A DNA stretch of 64,000 nt from positions 1-64,000 of the forward strand of contig NZ_FUYE01000010.1 in assembly GCF_900167535.1 (NCBI RefSeq), given 5' to 3'. This DNA is from Prosthecobacter debontii. GTDB taxonomy: Bacteria; Verrucomicrobiota; Verrucomicrobiia; Verrucomicrobiales; Verrucomicrobiaceae. Shown here piece after piece: positions 18,676 through 27,353 of this stretch (position 1 is its first letter; each line of letters starts with the position of its first letter). The notes under the pieces were generated by a model, which was not told the DNA's origin, searched no databases, and worked only from the letters and a program-made list of their open reading frames with translations. Made by a program: the position numbers and the translations under genes.

Positions 18676-19557
18676 TCACTTGGCTGGATACAGAGAGAGC
18701 ACCCATTCTCCAGCCCGTTCATACCAAAGTCCGACGGGTAAATCGGTCTTTTTCATGCCGAAGCCGTGACCGCCATCGCTGTAGATGTGCAGTTCAGCAG
18801 GCAACTTCTGTTTTTTGTATTCCAGATAGATCAGGGCACTGCCAGCAGCACTGTGGGGGTCATTGCTTGCATGAATGAGGCACATCGGCGGGGCTTTATC
18901 CGTCACCTTGATCTCTGGCACCAATTGAAACTCCTGTTCCCCCTTGCCGACGAGGTAAGCTGGATAGACCGGGATGGCAAAGTTCGGCGTCGCATCCGCC
19001 ACATCCAAAGCAGGATCTTGCTCATAGGTGCGATCATTGGCGTGCAGGCTTGTCATCACCGTCAAGTGACCGCCAGCCGAGAAGCCGAGAATCCCAATGC
19101 GATCGGGCTGAAAACCAAACTCCGCCGCGCGATGGCGCAGAATGCCGATGGCACGCTGAGCATCTTGAAGAGGAGCCTTGCTAGGGTCGGTTTCATCTCG
19201 GCGAGGCACGCGGTATTTCAGCAAGATGGGGGTAACGCCGATGCTACGGAAATAGTCACACACCAGGGTGCCCTCGTGCTCGATGGCGAGGATGCTGTAA
19301 CCACCGCCAGGGCAGACTAGCACGGCGGTGCCATTGGGTTTATCCACGGGATAAACGGTGATGGTGGGATCGGAGACATTACCCAAACGTTTGATGCCGT
19401 CGTCTTTGTCTTTTTTGATGTAGGCTTCAGGCTCGATCTTGAAGCCCTCTTTTTCAGCCGCTCCTTGGGGCCAAAGCTTGATGACCACAGGGTCTTCGGC
19501 AGGTGCCAATGCGGCAAAGCCAAGCGAAAGAATGGATAGCGTGAGCAGTCTTTTCAT
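18676..19557 (-). CDS. secreted alpha/beta hydrolase (acetyl-xylan-esterase/BD-FAE-like)
   Basis: A 293-residue protein with a signal peptide (MKRLLTLSILSLGFAALAPA). The oxyanion-hole motif is CPGGGYSILAIEHEG (about residue 97), the nucleophile elbow GFSAGGH (about 172, Ser), and the late His is in DGGHGFG (about 273). This is the esterase/lipase fold of carbohydrate esterases common in Verrucomicrobia, so deacylation of plant or algal polysaccharides is likely but the substrate is not shown. The start at 19557 is chosen because it begins the signal peptide; an upstream in-frame start would bury it. Confidence 0.85.
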   Translation of the reverse strand: MKRLLTLSILSLGFAALAPAEDPVVIKLWPQGAAEKEGFKIEPEAYIKKDKDDGIKRLGNVSDPTITVYPVDKPNGTAVLVCPGGGYSILAIEHEGTLVCDYFRSIGVTPILLKYRVPRRDETDPSKAPLQDAQRAIGILRHRAAEFGFQPDRIGILGFSAGGHLTVMTSLHANDRTYEQDPALDVADATPNFAIPVYPAYLVGKGEQEFQLVPEIKVTDKAPPMCLIHASNDPHSAAGSALIYLEYKKQKLPAELHIYSDGGHGFGMKKTDLPVGLWYERAGEWVLSLYPAK

Positions 19558-19697
19558 GGTGGAAATGCAGCTAACGGAGGCCGCACCGTTATTCACGCGC
19601 AAAAATCATCAGTAAAGATTTAGAATTTAAGTTGCGCGCAGCTCAATGCGAGCCATTATCTCAGCCCGCTCGAAACCAACCCGGTTCTTCCGAGCAT

Positions 19698-19774
19698 CGG
19701 GGCGTAGCTCAGCCTGGTAGAGCGCTTGCTTTGGGAGCAAGAAGTCGTCAGTTCGAATCTGGCCGCCCCGACCA
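19698..19774 (+). tRNA. tRNA-Pro (anticodon UGG)
   Basis: A complete cloverleaf. The acceptor stem is CGGGGCG (19698-19704) with CGCCCCG (19764-19770), and the D-arm is GCTCAGCCTGGTAGAGC. The anticodon stem CTTGC/GCAAG encloses loop TTTGGGA, giving anticodon TGG (19732-19734). The T-arm contains GTTCGAAT. The CCA end is encoded (19772-19774). Confidence 0.95.
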
Positions 19775-19792
19775 TTCAGATGAATGGTTTCT
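19771..19792 (+). terminator. possible tRNA-Pro terminator
   Basis: ACCATTC (19771-19777) pairs with GAATGGT (19782-19788) around a 4-nt loop and is followed by TTCT. The stem reuses the tRNA's CCA end and the T-run is short, so this is tentative. Confidence 0.3.
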
Positions 19793-19815
19793 AATCTGAA
19801 ATTTCAGGTTACTGA

Positions 19816-20313
19816 ATGTCCGCTCTCTACGCTGCTACTCTCTCCGCCTTTAAAACCCAAGGCTGGCATTACCGCGAAGTCCAGGGCATGGAGGTTATCG
19901 AATCTGAGTTCGAAGCTCATCACACCAAAGTTCCTCTGCATGTGCAGATTTACGGCGAGGCTCATGTGGCCAGTGTGGTATCCACGGCTTCCATCCAAGT
20001 TCCCACGACACATCGTCTTCAAGTCGTAGAACTGCTCATGCGCACCAACAAGGAGCTCAATCTGGGCAACTTCGAACTCGAGTGGGATGAAGGCGTGGTC
20101 ATGTTTCGCGTGGCGAACATTTTCCCCCCCCATCGTTACGACGAACGCATCCTCGCGAACATGGTGCATAGCGCCATTGCCGAGATGGATCGTCTCACAC
20201 CCTTCCTGGGAGAAATCTGCCAGACTCCCAAAGGCGAACTGCTGCTCGTGAGGGTAAAGGATCTGATGAAACGAGAAGATCTGCTGCCGCCAGCCCTCGA
20301 AGAGCAGGCTTGA
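19816..20313 (+). CDS. YbjN-domain protein
   Basis: A 165-residue protein with the two-layer YbjN/type III chaperone-like fold pattern. It opens with a short helix, then strands separated by turns (HVQIYGEAHVASVVSTASI), RLQVVELLMRTNKELNLGNFELEWDEGVVMFRVAN, and an MVHSAIAEMDRLTPFLGEI helix. YbjN proteins are small cytoplasmic proteins of unclear, possibly chaperone-like, function. It lies between tRNA-Pro and gluQ, 34 bases before gluQ. Confidence 0.75.
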   Translation: MSALYAATLSAFKTQGWHYREVQGMEVIESEFEAHHTKVPLHVQIYGEAHVASVVSTASIQVPTTHRLQVVELLMRTNKELNLGNFELEWDEGVVMFRVANIFPPHRYDERILANMVHSAIAEMDRLTPFLGEICQTPKGELLLVRVKDLMKREDLLPPALEEQA

Positions 20314-20347
20314 GTCCACATGCGTCGGGGAGTATCCTGATTCTGCC

Positions 20348-21193
20348 ATGTCGGTCACTACCCGCTTCGCTCCCAGTCCTACAGGATGGCTGCATTTGGG
20401 GCATGCCTACGCAGCGCTCTTTGCTGAAGAGCAGGCGCGGCGAGAGGAGGGACGTTTTCTCATCCGACTGGAGGACATTGACGGCACCCGCTCCCGTCCC
20501 GAATACGAAACCGCTCTCTTTGAGGATCTGGAATGGCTCGGACTTTCGTGGGAACAGCCCGTGCGGCGGCAATCCGAACATGAAAGTGATTACCGCCAAG
20601 CGTTGACTCAACTCGACTCTCTGGGGCTGCTTTACCCCTGCTTTTGCACCCGACGAGAAATTCAAGAGGAGATCGCCCGTGCAGGCCAGGCGCCACACGG
20701 CCCGGATGGTCCGCTCTACCCCGGAACTTGTCGGAATCGGAACCTCTCGGAGTGTGCTGATCTCATCGCCAGCGGACAGCCCTACGCACTGCGGTTGAAT
20801 GTCGAAAAGGCCATTCATCTCGTGAATAAAACGCTCACCTGGGAGGATGCCTCGCGTGGGGTTCAAGAAGCCCAGCCCGCGATTTTTGGTGATGTGGTCC
20901 TGGCTCGAAAAGATACACCGGCGAGTTATCACCTGGCGGTCGTCGTGGATGACGCACTCCAGGGCATCACCTTGGTGACCCGTGGAGAAGATCTCTTCGA
21001 GGCCACCCACCTGCATCGTCTGCTGCAAGAGTTGCTCAAGCTCCCCGTGCCGCGCTGGCATCATCATTCCTTGATCACCGATGACGCAGGCAAACGACTC
21101 GCCAAGCGTGACGATGCACGCTCCTTGCGCTCGCTCAGAGACTCGGGCTGGACTTCCGACGATGTCCGGGCCGCCTTAGCGCGGAGCGCCTAA
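20348..21193 (+). CDS. gluQ: glutamyl-Q tRNA(Asp) synthetase
   Basis: A 281-residue class I aminoacyl-tRNA synthetase catalytic domain without an anticodon-binding domain. This length and layout define GluQRS rather than GltX. The HIGH motif is HLGH (about residue 17), and RLEDIDGTRSRPEY is the next conserved block. A zinc site is suggested by CFC with YPGTC, and the KMSKS equivalent is KRLAKRDD (about 254). It glutamylates queuosine in the anticodon of tRNA-Asp. The 3' end overlaps the convergent hydrolase gene by 18 bases. Confidence 0.9.
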   Translation: MSVTTRFAPSPTGWLHLGHAYAALFAEEQARREEGRFLIRLEDIDGTRSRPEYETALFEDLEWLGLSWEQPVRRQSEHESDYRQALTQLDSLGLLYPCFCTRREIQEEIARAGQAPHGPDGPLYPGTCRNRNLSECADLIASGQPYALRLNVEKAIHLVNKTLTWEDASRGVQEAQPAIFGDVVLARKDTPASYHLAVVVDDALQGITLVTRGEDLFEATHLHRLLQELLKLPVPRWHHHSLITDDAGKRLAKRDDARSLRSLRDSGWTSDDVRAALARSA

Positions 21194-23407
21194 CCAACGA
21201 CGCAAAAACGCAAAAGTCCCTGCACCGTTGATCGTATGGGGACCCTCGAAGTGCTCGATCTCGGTGCGCTCCCCGATGCCCAGTTGATTGTAAAGCTGGC
21301 GCACTTTGGCGTATTCGTAGTTCACCCACTCGTCCACCCCCACACCATCGCGATGGCCACGCTCCACCATGAACGGGCGCGGGGCGATCAGTGCGGCCAT
21401 CTCAGCGTAGTTGAAGGTGCGGCCCAGGTTCCATTCCCAGATCTCATATTCGCCAGTGAAGACATAGCTCAAGGGCAGATCCGTCGTCGCGCATTTCCGC
21501 ACCCATTCATTGAAGTCGCCGGAGCAAATGCTGAGGCAATATCCAGGCAACGCCGCAGGGATGCGCATCGCGCTTTTGCCCCCATAACTGAGTCCATAAA
21601 AGGCGATCTTATCAGGCTGCACATAGGACTGGGTTTGCAGCCATTCTAAAAGGCGTTGGTGCTGGCCGATGATGACCGAAAAGAGCGACTTGCCGAGTGG
21701 ATTCAGCTTCCGTTGCAGCGAGCGAAAGGCATCGCCTCCGCGATAAGGATTGTGCGGTGCAAAGACGATATACCCCTGCTCCGCCAGACGCAGGGCAAAG
21801 GCTTTGTAGGCCTTCCAGGCGCGAGTCGTTTCATCCGTCTCGAAGCAGTGCTCCGGCAGTCCCTCCAAACCATGCTGACAGACAATGACCGGGCGTTTTT
21901 CTCCGGGCTTCAGATCTTTGGGAAGAGCCAGCCAGCCCCACGCAAACACATCGGCCCAGACATCCAGCGTGACTTCGTAAAGGCTCACCGAATCCGTCTC
22001 CCGCACCACTCGACTACGCGGATTCATCGGCACATCGGGATCTGGGAAACGACCCAAAACGTCACTCCAGAAACGCTCCCGCTGAGGCTCCATCGCGGCC
22101 TCATACGGCTTCACGTCGCCTAAGGGCATCGGTTTCCAGAACTGCGCTTTCCTTTCGGCCTCGGTCGTGATCAGCAATCGCTGGGTGAAAGCCTCCATCT
22201 CACGGACAAGATCGCGCTGGGCATTGACGAGCGGCTTCACATGAAAGGTGTCACCGCGCGGTGAATCTGCGATTGCTTGCACCATGGCCTCTCCAGTCTC
22301 CCCCGGGAAGAGATGTCGAATGATGTTCTCGTTGGGTTCTTGATCTCGAACGAGCTTGACCCACCCTTGAAAAGCCGGGACCAGAGCTTCAGCTCGCTGC
22401 ACCTCGTCCTGCACCGCCGCAAACTCAGGGATCACCACGCCACCCGGAGCTGCCATAGCTCGCGCCCCCTTGGCTGCCGCTGGCGGTCCTTTCACTTTCG
22501 GAAATCCGGCATGCTGAATCACCAACGGGCGCGGAGCGATCATGGCCGCCAATTCAGCGCCCCCAAACTCGCGCAATAAGCCGAAGACATTGCGATAGAT
22601 CGGCTGCTGCCACAGGTCTTCGAGCGGGCCAAACGATCCCCACAGATAGGTCGAGGTGATGCGCGAATCGAGAGCCCCCGCAAACAGCGCTAAGCTGCCC
22701 CCTTCCCCAAATCCGGCCACGCAGATCGGCAACTTCTCAGGCTGCTGATCGAACCAATCCACAACCCCCAGCACCTTGTGCAGCTCGTAGCCAATGATAT
22801 GGCGTCCCAGGATGAACGACTGCCGGTAGATCCATTCGCGATGCGGAATGTTGGTGTGAATCCCCAGTCGGTCACTGCCTGAAAAGTCCGCCTCGCGTGA
22901 GGCTAACCGAGGAATGACGATCTCCGCTCCTGAATACACCAGCGCGGCTTCCAGCAGCTTTTCCGGCGGTGTATCCGCATCCGGGATGCAGACGATCCGA
23001 GCTAAGACTTTCCCCTTGGGGCGAATCCACAGCCCTTCCCCATGCACGCCGTCTAGCACCTGCCAGCGCACGCGTTTGACAGTCACGTTAGCCGTTTCCA
23101 CCACCGTCTCTGAAGTCTCTGTGTCCGCCACGATCTCCAGGGCTTTCACGGGCAGCCTCTCATCCACCAGCCCGAGCCTCTCTTTGAGACGCTCTCGGTT
23201 AGGTTGGATCGAGGTTTCGTAAGCCTGCGGCGATGACAGATCCCTTTTCCACAAAGCCTCGCGCTGACTTCTCGACGCTTCGGTTTCCCGCAGTAGGAAA
23301 CGATCCATGCCTGCGACCATCGCCGCCGAAAAATCAGCTTCCGGCGCCAGCGGTGCCGTGCCAGGCAACTGAAGCGCCGCCGCAGCGAAGAAAGGCAGTA
23401 AATGCAT
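21176..23407 (-). CDS. large secreted protein with two alpha/beta-hydrolase domains
   Basis: A 743-residue protein with a short signal-like N-terminus (MHLLPFFAAAALQLPGTAP). Two hydrolase folds follow. In the first (residues about 90-330) the nucleophile elbow reads AGFGEGG, with Glu where Ser is expected. In the second (about 430-743) it is intact, GLSYGG (about residue 616), with a late EGPHTINGAG His. The N-terminal domain is probably non-catalytic or uses another mechanism. The family is typical of Planctomycetes/Verrucomicrobia acetyl-xylan-esterase-like proteins; the substrate is unknown. Confidence 0.75.
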   Translation of the reverse strand: MHLLPFFAAAALQLPGTAPLAPEADFSAAMVAGMDRFLLRETEASRSQREALWKRDLSSPQAYETSIQPNRERLKERLGLVDERLPVKALEIVADTETSETVVETANVTVKRVRWQVLDGVHGEGLWIRPKGKVLARIVCIPDADTPPEKLLEAALVYSGAEIVIPRLASREADFSGSDRLGIHTNIPHREWIYRQSFILGRHIIGYELHKVLGVVDWFDQQPEKLPICVAGFGEGGSLALFAGALDSRITSTYLWGSFGPLEDLWQQPIYRNVFGLLREFGGAELAAMIAPRPLVIQHAGFPKVKGPPAAAKGARAMAAPGGVVIPEFAAVQDEVQRAEALVPAFQGWVKLVRDQEPNENIIRHLFPGETGEAMVQAIADSPRGDTFHVKPLVNAQRDLVREMEAFTQRLLITTEAERKAQFWKPMPLGDVKPYEAAMEPQRERFWSDVLGRFPDPDVPMNPRSRVVRETDSVSLYEVTLDVWADVFAWGWLALPKDLKPGEKRPVIVCQHGLEGLPEHCFETDETTRAWKAYKAFALRLAEQGYIVFAPHNPYRGGDAFRSLQRKLNPLGKSLFSVIIGQHQRLLEWLQTQSYVQPDKIAFYGLSYGGKSAMRIPAALPGYCLSICSGDFNEWVRKCATTDLPLSYVFTGEYEIWEWNLGRTFNYAEMAALIAPRPFMVERGHRDGVGVDEWVNYEYAKVRQLYNQLGIGERTEIEHFEGPHTINGAGTFAFLRRWLGAPR

Positions 23408-23528
23408 TCCCCTTCTACGGAGTTACCAAGCCGATACTCACAAGGATCTCGGTTTTCAATGAGCAGTTTTCAGGCTCTGTCCCTGGAGGCATGAACCCAG
23501 GACTCAAAGAGGAGTCAACCACTCATGG

Positions 23529-23590
23529 CCACTGATCGACACTGATGGATGTTCTTTCAGCCATGAGTGTCCATGAGTGCCGATCAGTGG
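23529..23590. repeat. 20-nt inverted repeat
   Basis: CCACTGATCGACACTGATGG (23529-23548) is complementary to 23571-23590 at 18 of 20 positions, with a 22-nt loop. A partial third copy (CCATGAGTGT) lies in the loop. The two flanking genes are divergent, so it does not serve as a simple shared terminator. Confidence 0.6.
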
Positions 23591-23913
23591 TTCATCATCG
23601 ACTTGGGCACGCGCTCACTCCCGCGCCAGTCCAACCTGCTACCACCTCGGAGAACGGACAGCCGCGAGGACGCCGCTGTCTGCACGCGGGACGCGTGCGC
23701 TCCCGTTCCCTGATCACCGCCTCACCAAGCTGCCAACGGCGCGGCGCGCTTTTTAACCATGGCCAACCATCGCTAACGTGAGCGCAGCGAACAGCTCACA
23801 TCACCGTCACCACCGTCTCTGGGCTCGATACAAGACGGGCTAGCTCACCCAAACGCATATCGGAACCGCCTAATCACCCTCAACCCTTGCCATATCTCCA
23901 GCGTGGATCGCAG

Positions 23914-24161
23914 CCCCGCCGTAGGACGGGTTTGTCCGGCATTGGATCAGCCTCTCTCGCTGGATCAAGGTGCCGAATAACCCGTCTATTCGAACGACGT
24001 GAAGAGGCCTCAAGACCTTCGCCCCTAGGACCAAGGCGGAAAAGAGCCTCCTTCCCACTTCCCCATCCAAGGGCTGCCACCTCCCTAGGAGCCGGGTTAT
24101 CCGGCCACGAGGCACAAGAAGAAAAGCCCCTCCGCAGCCGGACAAACCCAGCCTACGGGGG
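23914..24161. repeat. 248-bp imperfect palindromic element
   Basis: The outer arms at 23914-23940 and 24137-24161 share the exact 13-mer GGGTTTGTCCGGC in inverted orientation, plus a flanking CCGTAGG. Degraded internal copies of a related motif are present (GGGTTATCCGG near 24095, and GAATAACCCGTC near 23975). No coding frame of its own. It looks like a non-autonomous palindromic repeat family, but other copies would have to be found elsewhere in the genome. Confidence 0.45.
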
Positions 24162-24455
24162 ACCGCTGTGTGCACGTCTATTTGGTCACTCTGCATCGCT
24201 CCACGGGCACCCGGCACTGCTCCACGGGCACCCGGCATCATGCCGCCTGAGACTGAAGACCCCTTATTGAGACTCCAAGCCCTCCTTGATGAGAATCCAG
24301 CCCCGTTATTGAGAACCCGGGCTCCGTCCTCTGTCTTCCGACCTCCGCGCCTCCGCACGCGAGATCATTCGTTCCCGCACGCGGGATCATTCGTCATTCG
24401 TCATTCGTCATTCTTCTTCCCTTGCCACCCCAACCCGCCCCCTGCAAAATCCCCC

Positions 24456-27305
24456 ATGGCGACACCGGAAGAACAGATGAGTCCTCAGGAGCAGAAGGCT
24501 TACAACGAGGCGCTGAAGAGGATTGAGGCGTGCCGAAAGAAGGGAAAGCGGGGCACTTCGCTTGATCTGATGAATTTAGGCCTGACCCGCCTGCCGCCGG
24601 AGATCGGAAAACTCCATGCCCTAATAGGGCTTTACCTACACGACAACACTCTCTCGAGCCTGCCGCCAGAAATAGTAAAATTCCAGGCTCTGAGGGAGCT
24701 TTTTATCTCCTACAACCTACTCACGAGCCTACCGCCGGAGATCGGCCAACTCCAGGCTCTGACAGTGCTTGACCTCCGTAACAACCAACTCACGACCCTG
24801 CCGCGGGAGATCGGCCAACTTCAGGCTCTCACAGGGCTTTACCTCCACGACAACCAACTCACGAGCCTGCCGCCGGAGATTGGCCAACTTCAGGCTCTCA
24901 CAGAACTTGCCCTTTCAGACAGCCAACTCACGAGTCTTCCGCCGGAGATCGGCCAACTGCAGGCTCTGACAGTGCTTGACCTCCGCAACAACCAACTCAC
25001 GAGTCTTCCGCCGGAGATCGGCCAACTGCAGGCTCTGACAGAACTTGACCTTTCAGACAGCCAACTCACGAGTCTTCCGCCGGAGATCAGCCAACTCCAG
25101 GCTCTCACTGAGCTTTACCTGCATGGGAATCCTGGTTTGAATCTACCCCTGGGAGTACTGGGTTTTACATGGATGGAGGTTGCCAACAACGAAGGCAACC
25201 CAGCACCTCCAAAAGCGATCCTGGACTACTACTTCGCCCGCCAAAAAGGCACTCGCCCTCTCAACGAAGTGAAGCTGCTCCTGGTCGGGCGTGGAGAGGC
25301 CGGAAAGACCTCGGTCTCCCGAGCCCTTCGCGGAGAAGAATTCCAAAAAGACCAAGGCGAGACGCCGGGGATTGAGATTCGGCCTTGGAATTTGGCTTGT
25401 CCTGAGGGGGCGCCGGTGAAGGTGCATGTGTGGGACTTCGCCGGGCAGGAGATCACCCATGAGACGCATCGTTTTTTCCTCACGGAGCGCAGTTTATATC
25501 TGGTGGTGCTGGATGGGCGCGGCGGGCAGCAGATGGAGGAGGCGGAGTATTGGCTGAGTCATGTGGACCGCTATGGCAGCCGCAAGGACGGCGACAAGGT
25601 GGAGCGGTCCCCGGTGATCGTGGTGCTGAACAAGTGGCGCAGCCCGGGGCCCTATGACGTGGAGAAGCGCCGTCTCCAGCGTGAGTATCCAAACATCCGC
25701 GCCTTTGTGGAGACAGATTGCCGGGAGGGACATGGCATTGAGACTCTGAAGGAGACCATCTGCGCGGTGCTGGAGCAGATGCCTGCCGTGCGGCAGGAGT
25801 GGCCGCTCACTTACTTCAATGTGCGGCAGAAGCTGGATGACCTGGCGATGCCCGAGGATGCCCACCAACGGCGACATTTCCTCAACTGGGACGCCTATAA
25901 AGGAGTGTGTGCCGAGTGGGGGGTGACGGAACAGGACCAACAGAAGCGTCTGGCGGAGAACCTGAATGCTCTGGGTGTAGCGCTCTATTACGGCGATGAC
26001 GAACGGCTCCGCGATACGCGGGTGCTGAACCCCAACTGGGCGGCCAATGGTCTGTATGGTCTGGTGCGCGGCGTGCATCGGAAGCCCTTCCAAAACAAAC
26101 CGGGGCTGCTCTGGCAGGGAGAGTTTGCCGCAGTGCTGGCCGAGGGTATGGAGGGGATGAGCAAGGAACGGGGGGCGACCATTGACGACTATCCTGAAGA
26201 ACGAGACGGGGTGCGCGTGCATGACTTCCTGCTGGAGCTGATGCAGGATCGGGAGCTGGGCTTCCTGGCTGGGGAATACCGAAAACAACCGCTGTATCTG
26301 CTGCCCGGTCTGCTGACCCTGGATGAACCGGAGCCGAAGGACTACGACATCACCGCGCATATCGACCGGGCAGAGCTGCGCTTCCGCTACCTGTATGAGC
26401 TGCTGCCTGCCGGGGTGATGAGCCGGTTCATCGTGCGCACCCATCCACTCAGCGATGACTATTTCCGCTGGCAGCGCGGTGTGGTGCTGGGCTGGGGAAA
26501 TGCGCGTGCCCTGGTCATGGCCGAACGGCGTCGCAATCCCCGTGTGGATGTCTTTATCCAAGGCGGCACGCCCGAGGAACGCCAGGAACTGGCCGGGGTG
26601 GTGCGGGCGAACATGGAGGAGATCCATCGCGGTCTGCCGGACGGGCTCAAAGGCCGTGAGGAACTGGACCTGACGGTGGCCGGTGATCAGTATGAAAACG
26701 TGGAGAAACTGGAGCGCCTGGAAGCCGAGAACAAACCGGTGCAAGTGGTGACGGCCCGAGGGGTCATCGAGCTGCCTGCAGAAAAGGAACTGGAGCAGGT
26801 GCAACCTGCCAAGGCCCGCCGGAAGACCGCCCCGAAACTGAAGGTCTTCGTCAGCTATGCCCACGCCAACTACAAGCTCTGGGAGCGCCTGAAGACGCAT
26901 CTGGACATCCTCAAAAACGAACGGCAGGTCTCGATCTGGTTCGACGGTAAGATCCGCCCCGGTAGCGAATGGGACGATGCTATCCGCAAGGAACTGAAGG
27001 AGGCGGACATCGTCATCGTGCTGCTCAGCAACGCCTTCTTTGCCTCCAAATATATCCAAGGCGTCGAGATGAAAGAAGCCCGGCGACGCCAGCAAGTTGG
27101 AGAAGCCGAAATCCTCCCCGTGCTGCTGGAACCGAGTGAAGCTTTTACCAAGCACAGATGGCTTCGAGACCTGCAAGCCGTGCCTAGCGTCAAGGGGCAA
27201 CTGCGCCCGATCAGCAGCTTTAACCCCGGCGTCAATGGCTGGCACCTCGTCGAGCAAGCCCTGCGCGGGATGATTGAGGAGGTGGCCCAGCGGAGACGGC
27301 GCTGA
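24456..27305 (+). CDS. LRR-Roc-COR-TIR (Roco family) protein
   Basis: A 949-residue multidomain protein. Residues about 36-235 hold eight or nine 23-residue leucine-rich repeats of the LTSLPPEIGQLQAL type. The Roc GTPase domain starts near 270, with P-loop GRGEAGKTS (about 277), the G3 motif DFAGQE (about 327) and G4 motif LNKW (about 390). COR follows (about 450-720). Residues 794-949 are a TIR domain starting KVFVSYAHAN, with SKYIQGVE placing the probable NADase Glu near residue 871. Bacterial TIR domains commonly degrade NAD+ in immunity, so a sensor-switch-effector role is inferred. The start at 24456 gives a short helical lead-in to the LRRs; upstream in-frame ATGs would add repeat-derived residues. 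The ATPase/HNH pair begins 48 bases downstream. Confidence 0.9.
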   Translation: MATPEEQMSPQEQKAYNEALKRIEACRKKGKRGTSLDLMNLGLTRLPPEIGKLHALIGLYLHDNTLSSLPPEIVKFQALRELFISYNLLTSLPPEIGQLQALTVLDLRNNQLTTLPREIGQLQALTGLYLHDNQLTSLPPEIGQLQALTELALSDSQLTSLPPEIGQLQALTVLDLRNNQLTSLPPEIGQLQALTELDLSDSQLTSLPPEISQLQALTELYLHGNPGLNLPLGVLGFTWMEVANNEGNPAPPKAILDYYFARQKGTRPLNEVKLLLVGRGEAGKTSVSRALRGEEFQKDQGETPGIEIRPWNLACPEGAPVKVHVWDFAGQEITHETHRFFLTERSLYLVVLDGRGGQQMEEAEYWLSHVDRYGSRKDGDKVERSPVIVVLNKWRSPGPYDVEKRRLQREYPNIRAFVETDCREGHGIETLKETICAVLEQMPAVRQEWPLTYFNVRQKLDDLAMPEDAHQRRHFLNWDAYKGVCAEWGVTEQDQQKRLAENLNALGVALYYGDDERLRDTRVLNPNWAANGLYGLVRGVHRKPFQNKPGLLWQGEFAAVLAEGMEGMSKERGATIDDYPEERDGVRVHDFLLELMQDRELGFLAGEYRKQPLYLLPGLLTLDEPEPKDYDITAHIDRAELRFRYLYELLPAGVMSRFIVRTHPLSDDYFRWQRGVVLGWGNARALVMAERRRNPRVDVFIQGGTPEERQELAGVVRANMEEIHRGLPDGLKGREELDLTVAGDQYENVEKLERLEAENKPVQVVTARGVIELPAEKELEQVQPAKARRKTAPKLKVFVSYAHANYKLWERLKTHLDILKNERQVSIWFDGKIRPGSEWDDAIRKELKEADIVIVLLSNAFFASKYIQGVEMKEARRRQQVGEAEILPVLLEPSEAFTKHRWLRDLQAVPSVKGQLRPISSFNPGVNGWHLVEQALRGMIEEVAQRRRR

Positions 27306-27353
27306 CGGCAATCCCGGCTTGCAATCAAGCGCCCCGAAAGTGACTATCTCGCT

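Larger units (their letters stand above)
23408..24455. other. repeat-rich intergenic region between divergent genes
   Basis: About 1 kb without a convincing gene. It contains a 20-nt inverted repeat (23529-23548 with 23571-23590), a large imperfect palindrome (23914-24161), a tandem duplication of CCACGGGCACCCGGCA around 24198-24240, and four tandem copies of a CATTCGT unit at 24386-24413. Open frames across it are Arg/Pro-rich and not protein-like. The promoter of the downstream LRR-Roc-TIR gene should be in the last few hundred bases but is not recognisable. Confidence 0.5.

Noticed and set aside
23529-23590. CRISPR-like repeat suspicion from repeated ATGAGTG units
   Set aside because: Only two or three partial units in inverted and direct orientation, without regular spacers; it is an ordinary hairpin.
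24386-24413. Tandem CATTCGT units as a possible phase-variable tract
   Set aside because: Only four short units outside any coding region and about 45-70 bases before the chosen start; an effect on expression cannot be shown.
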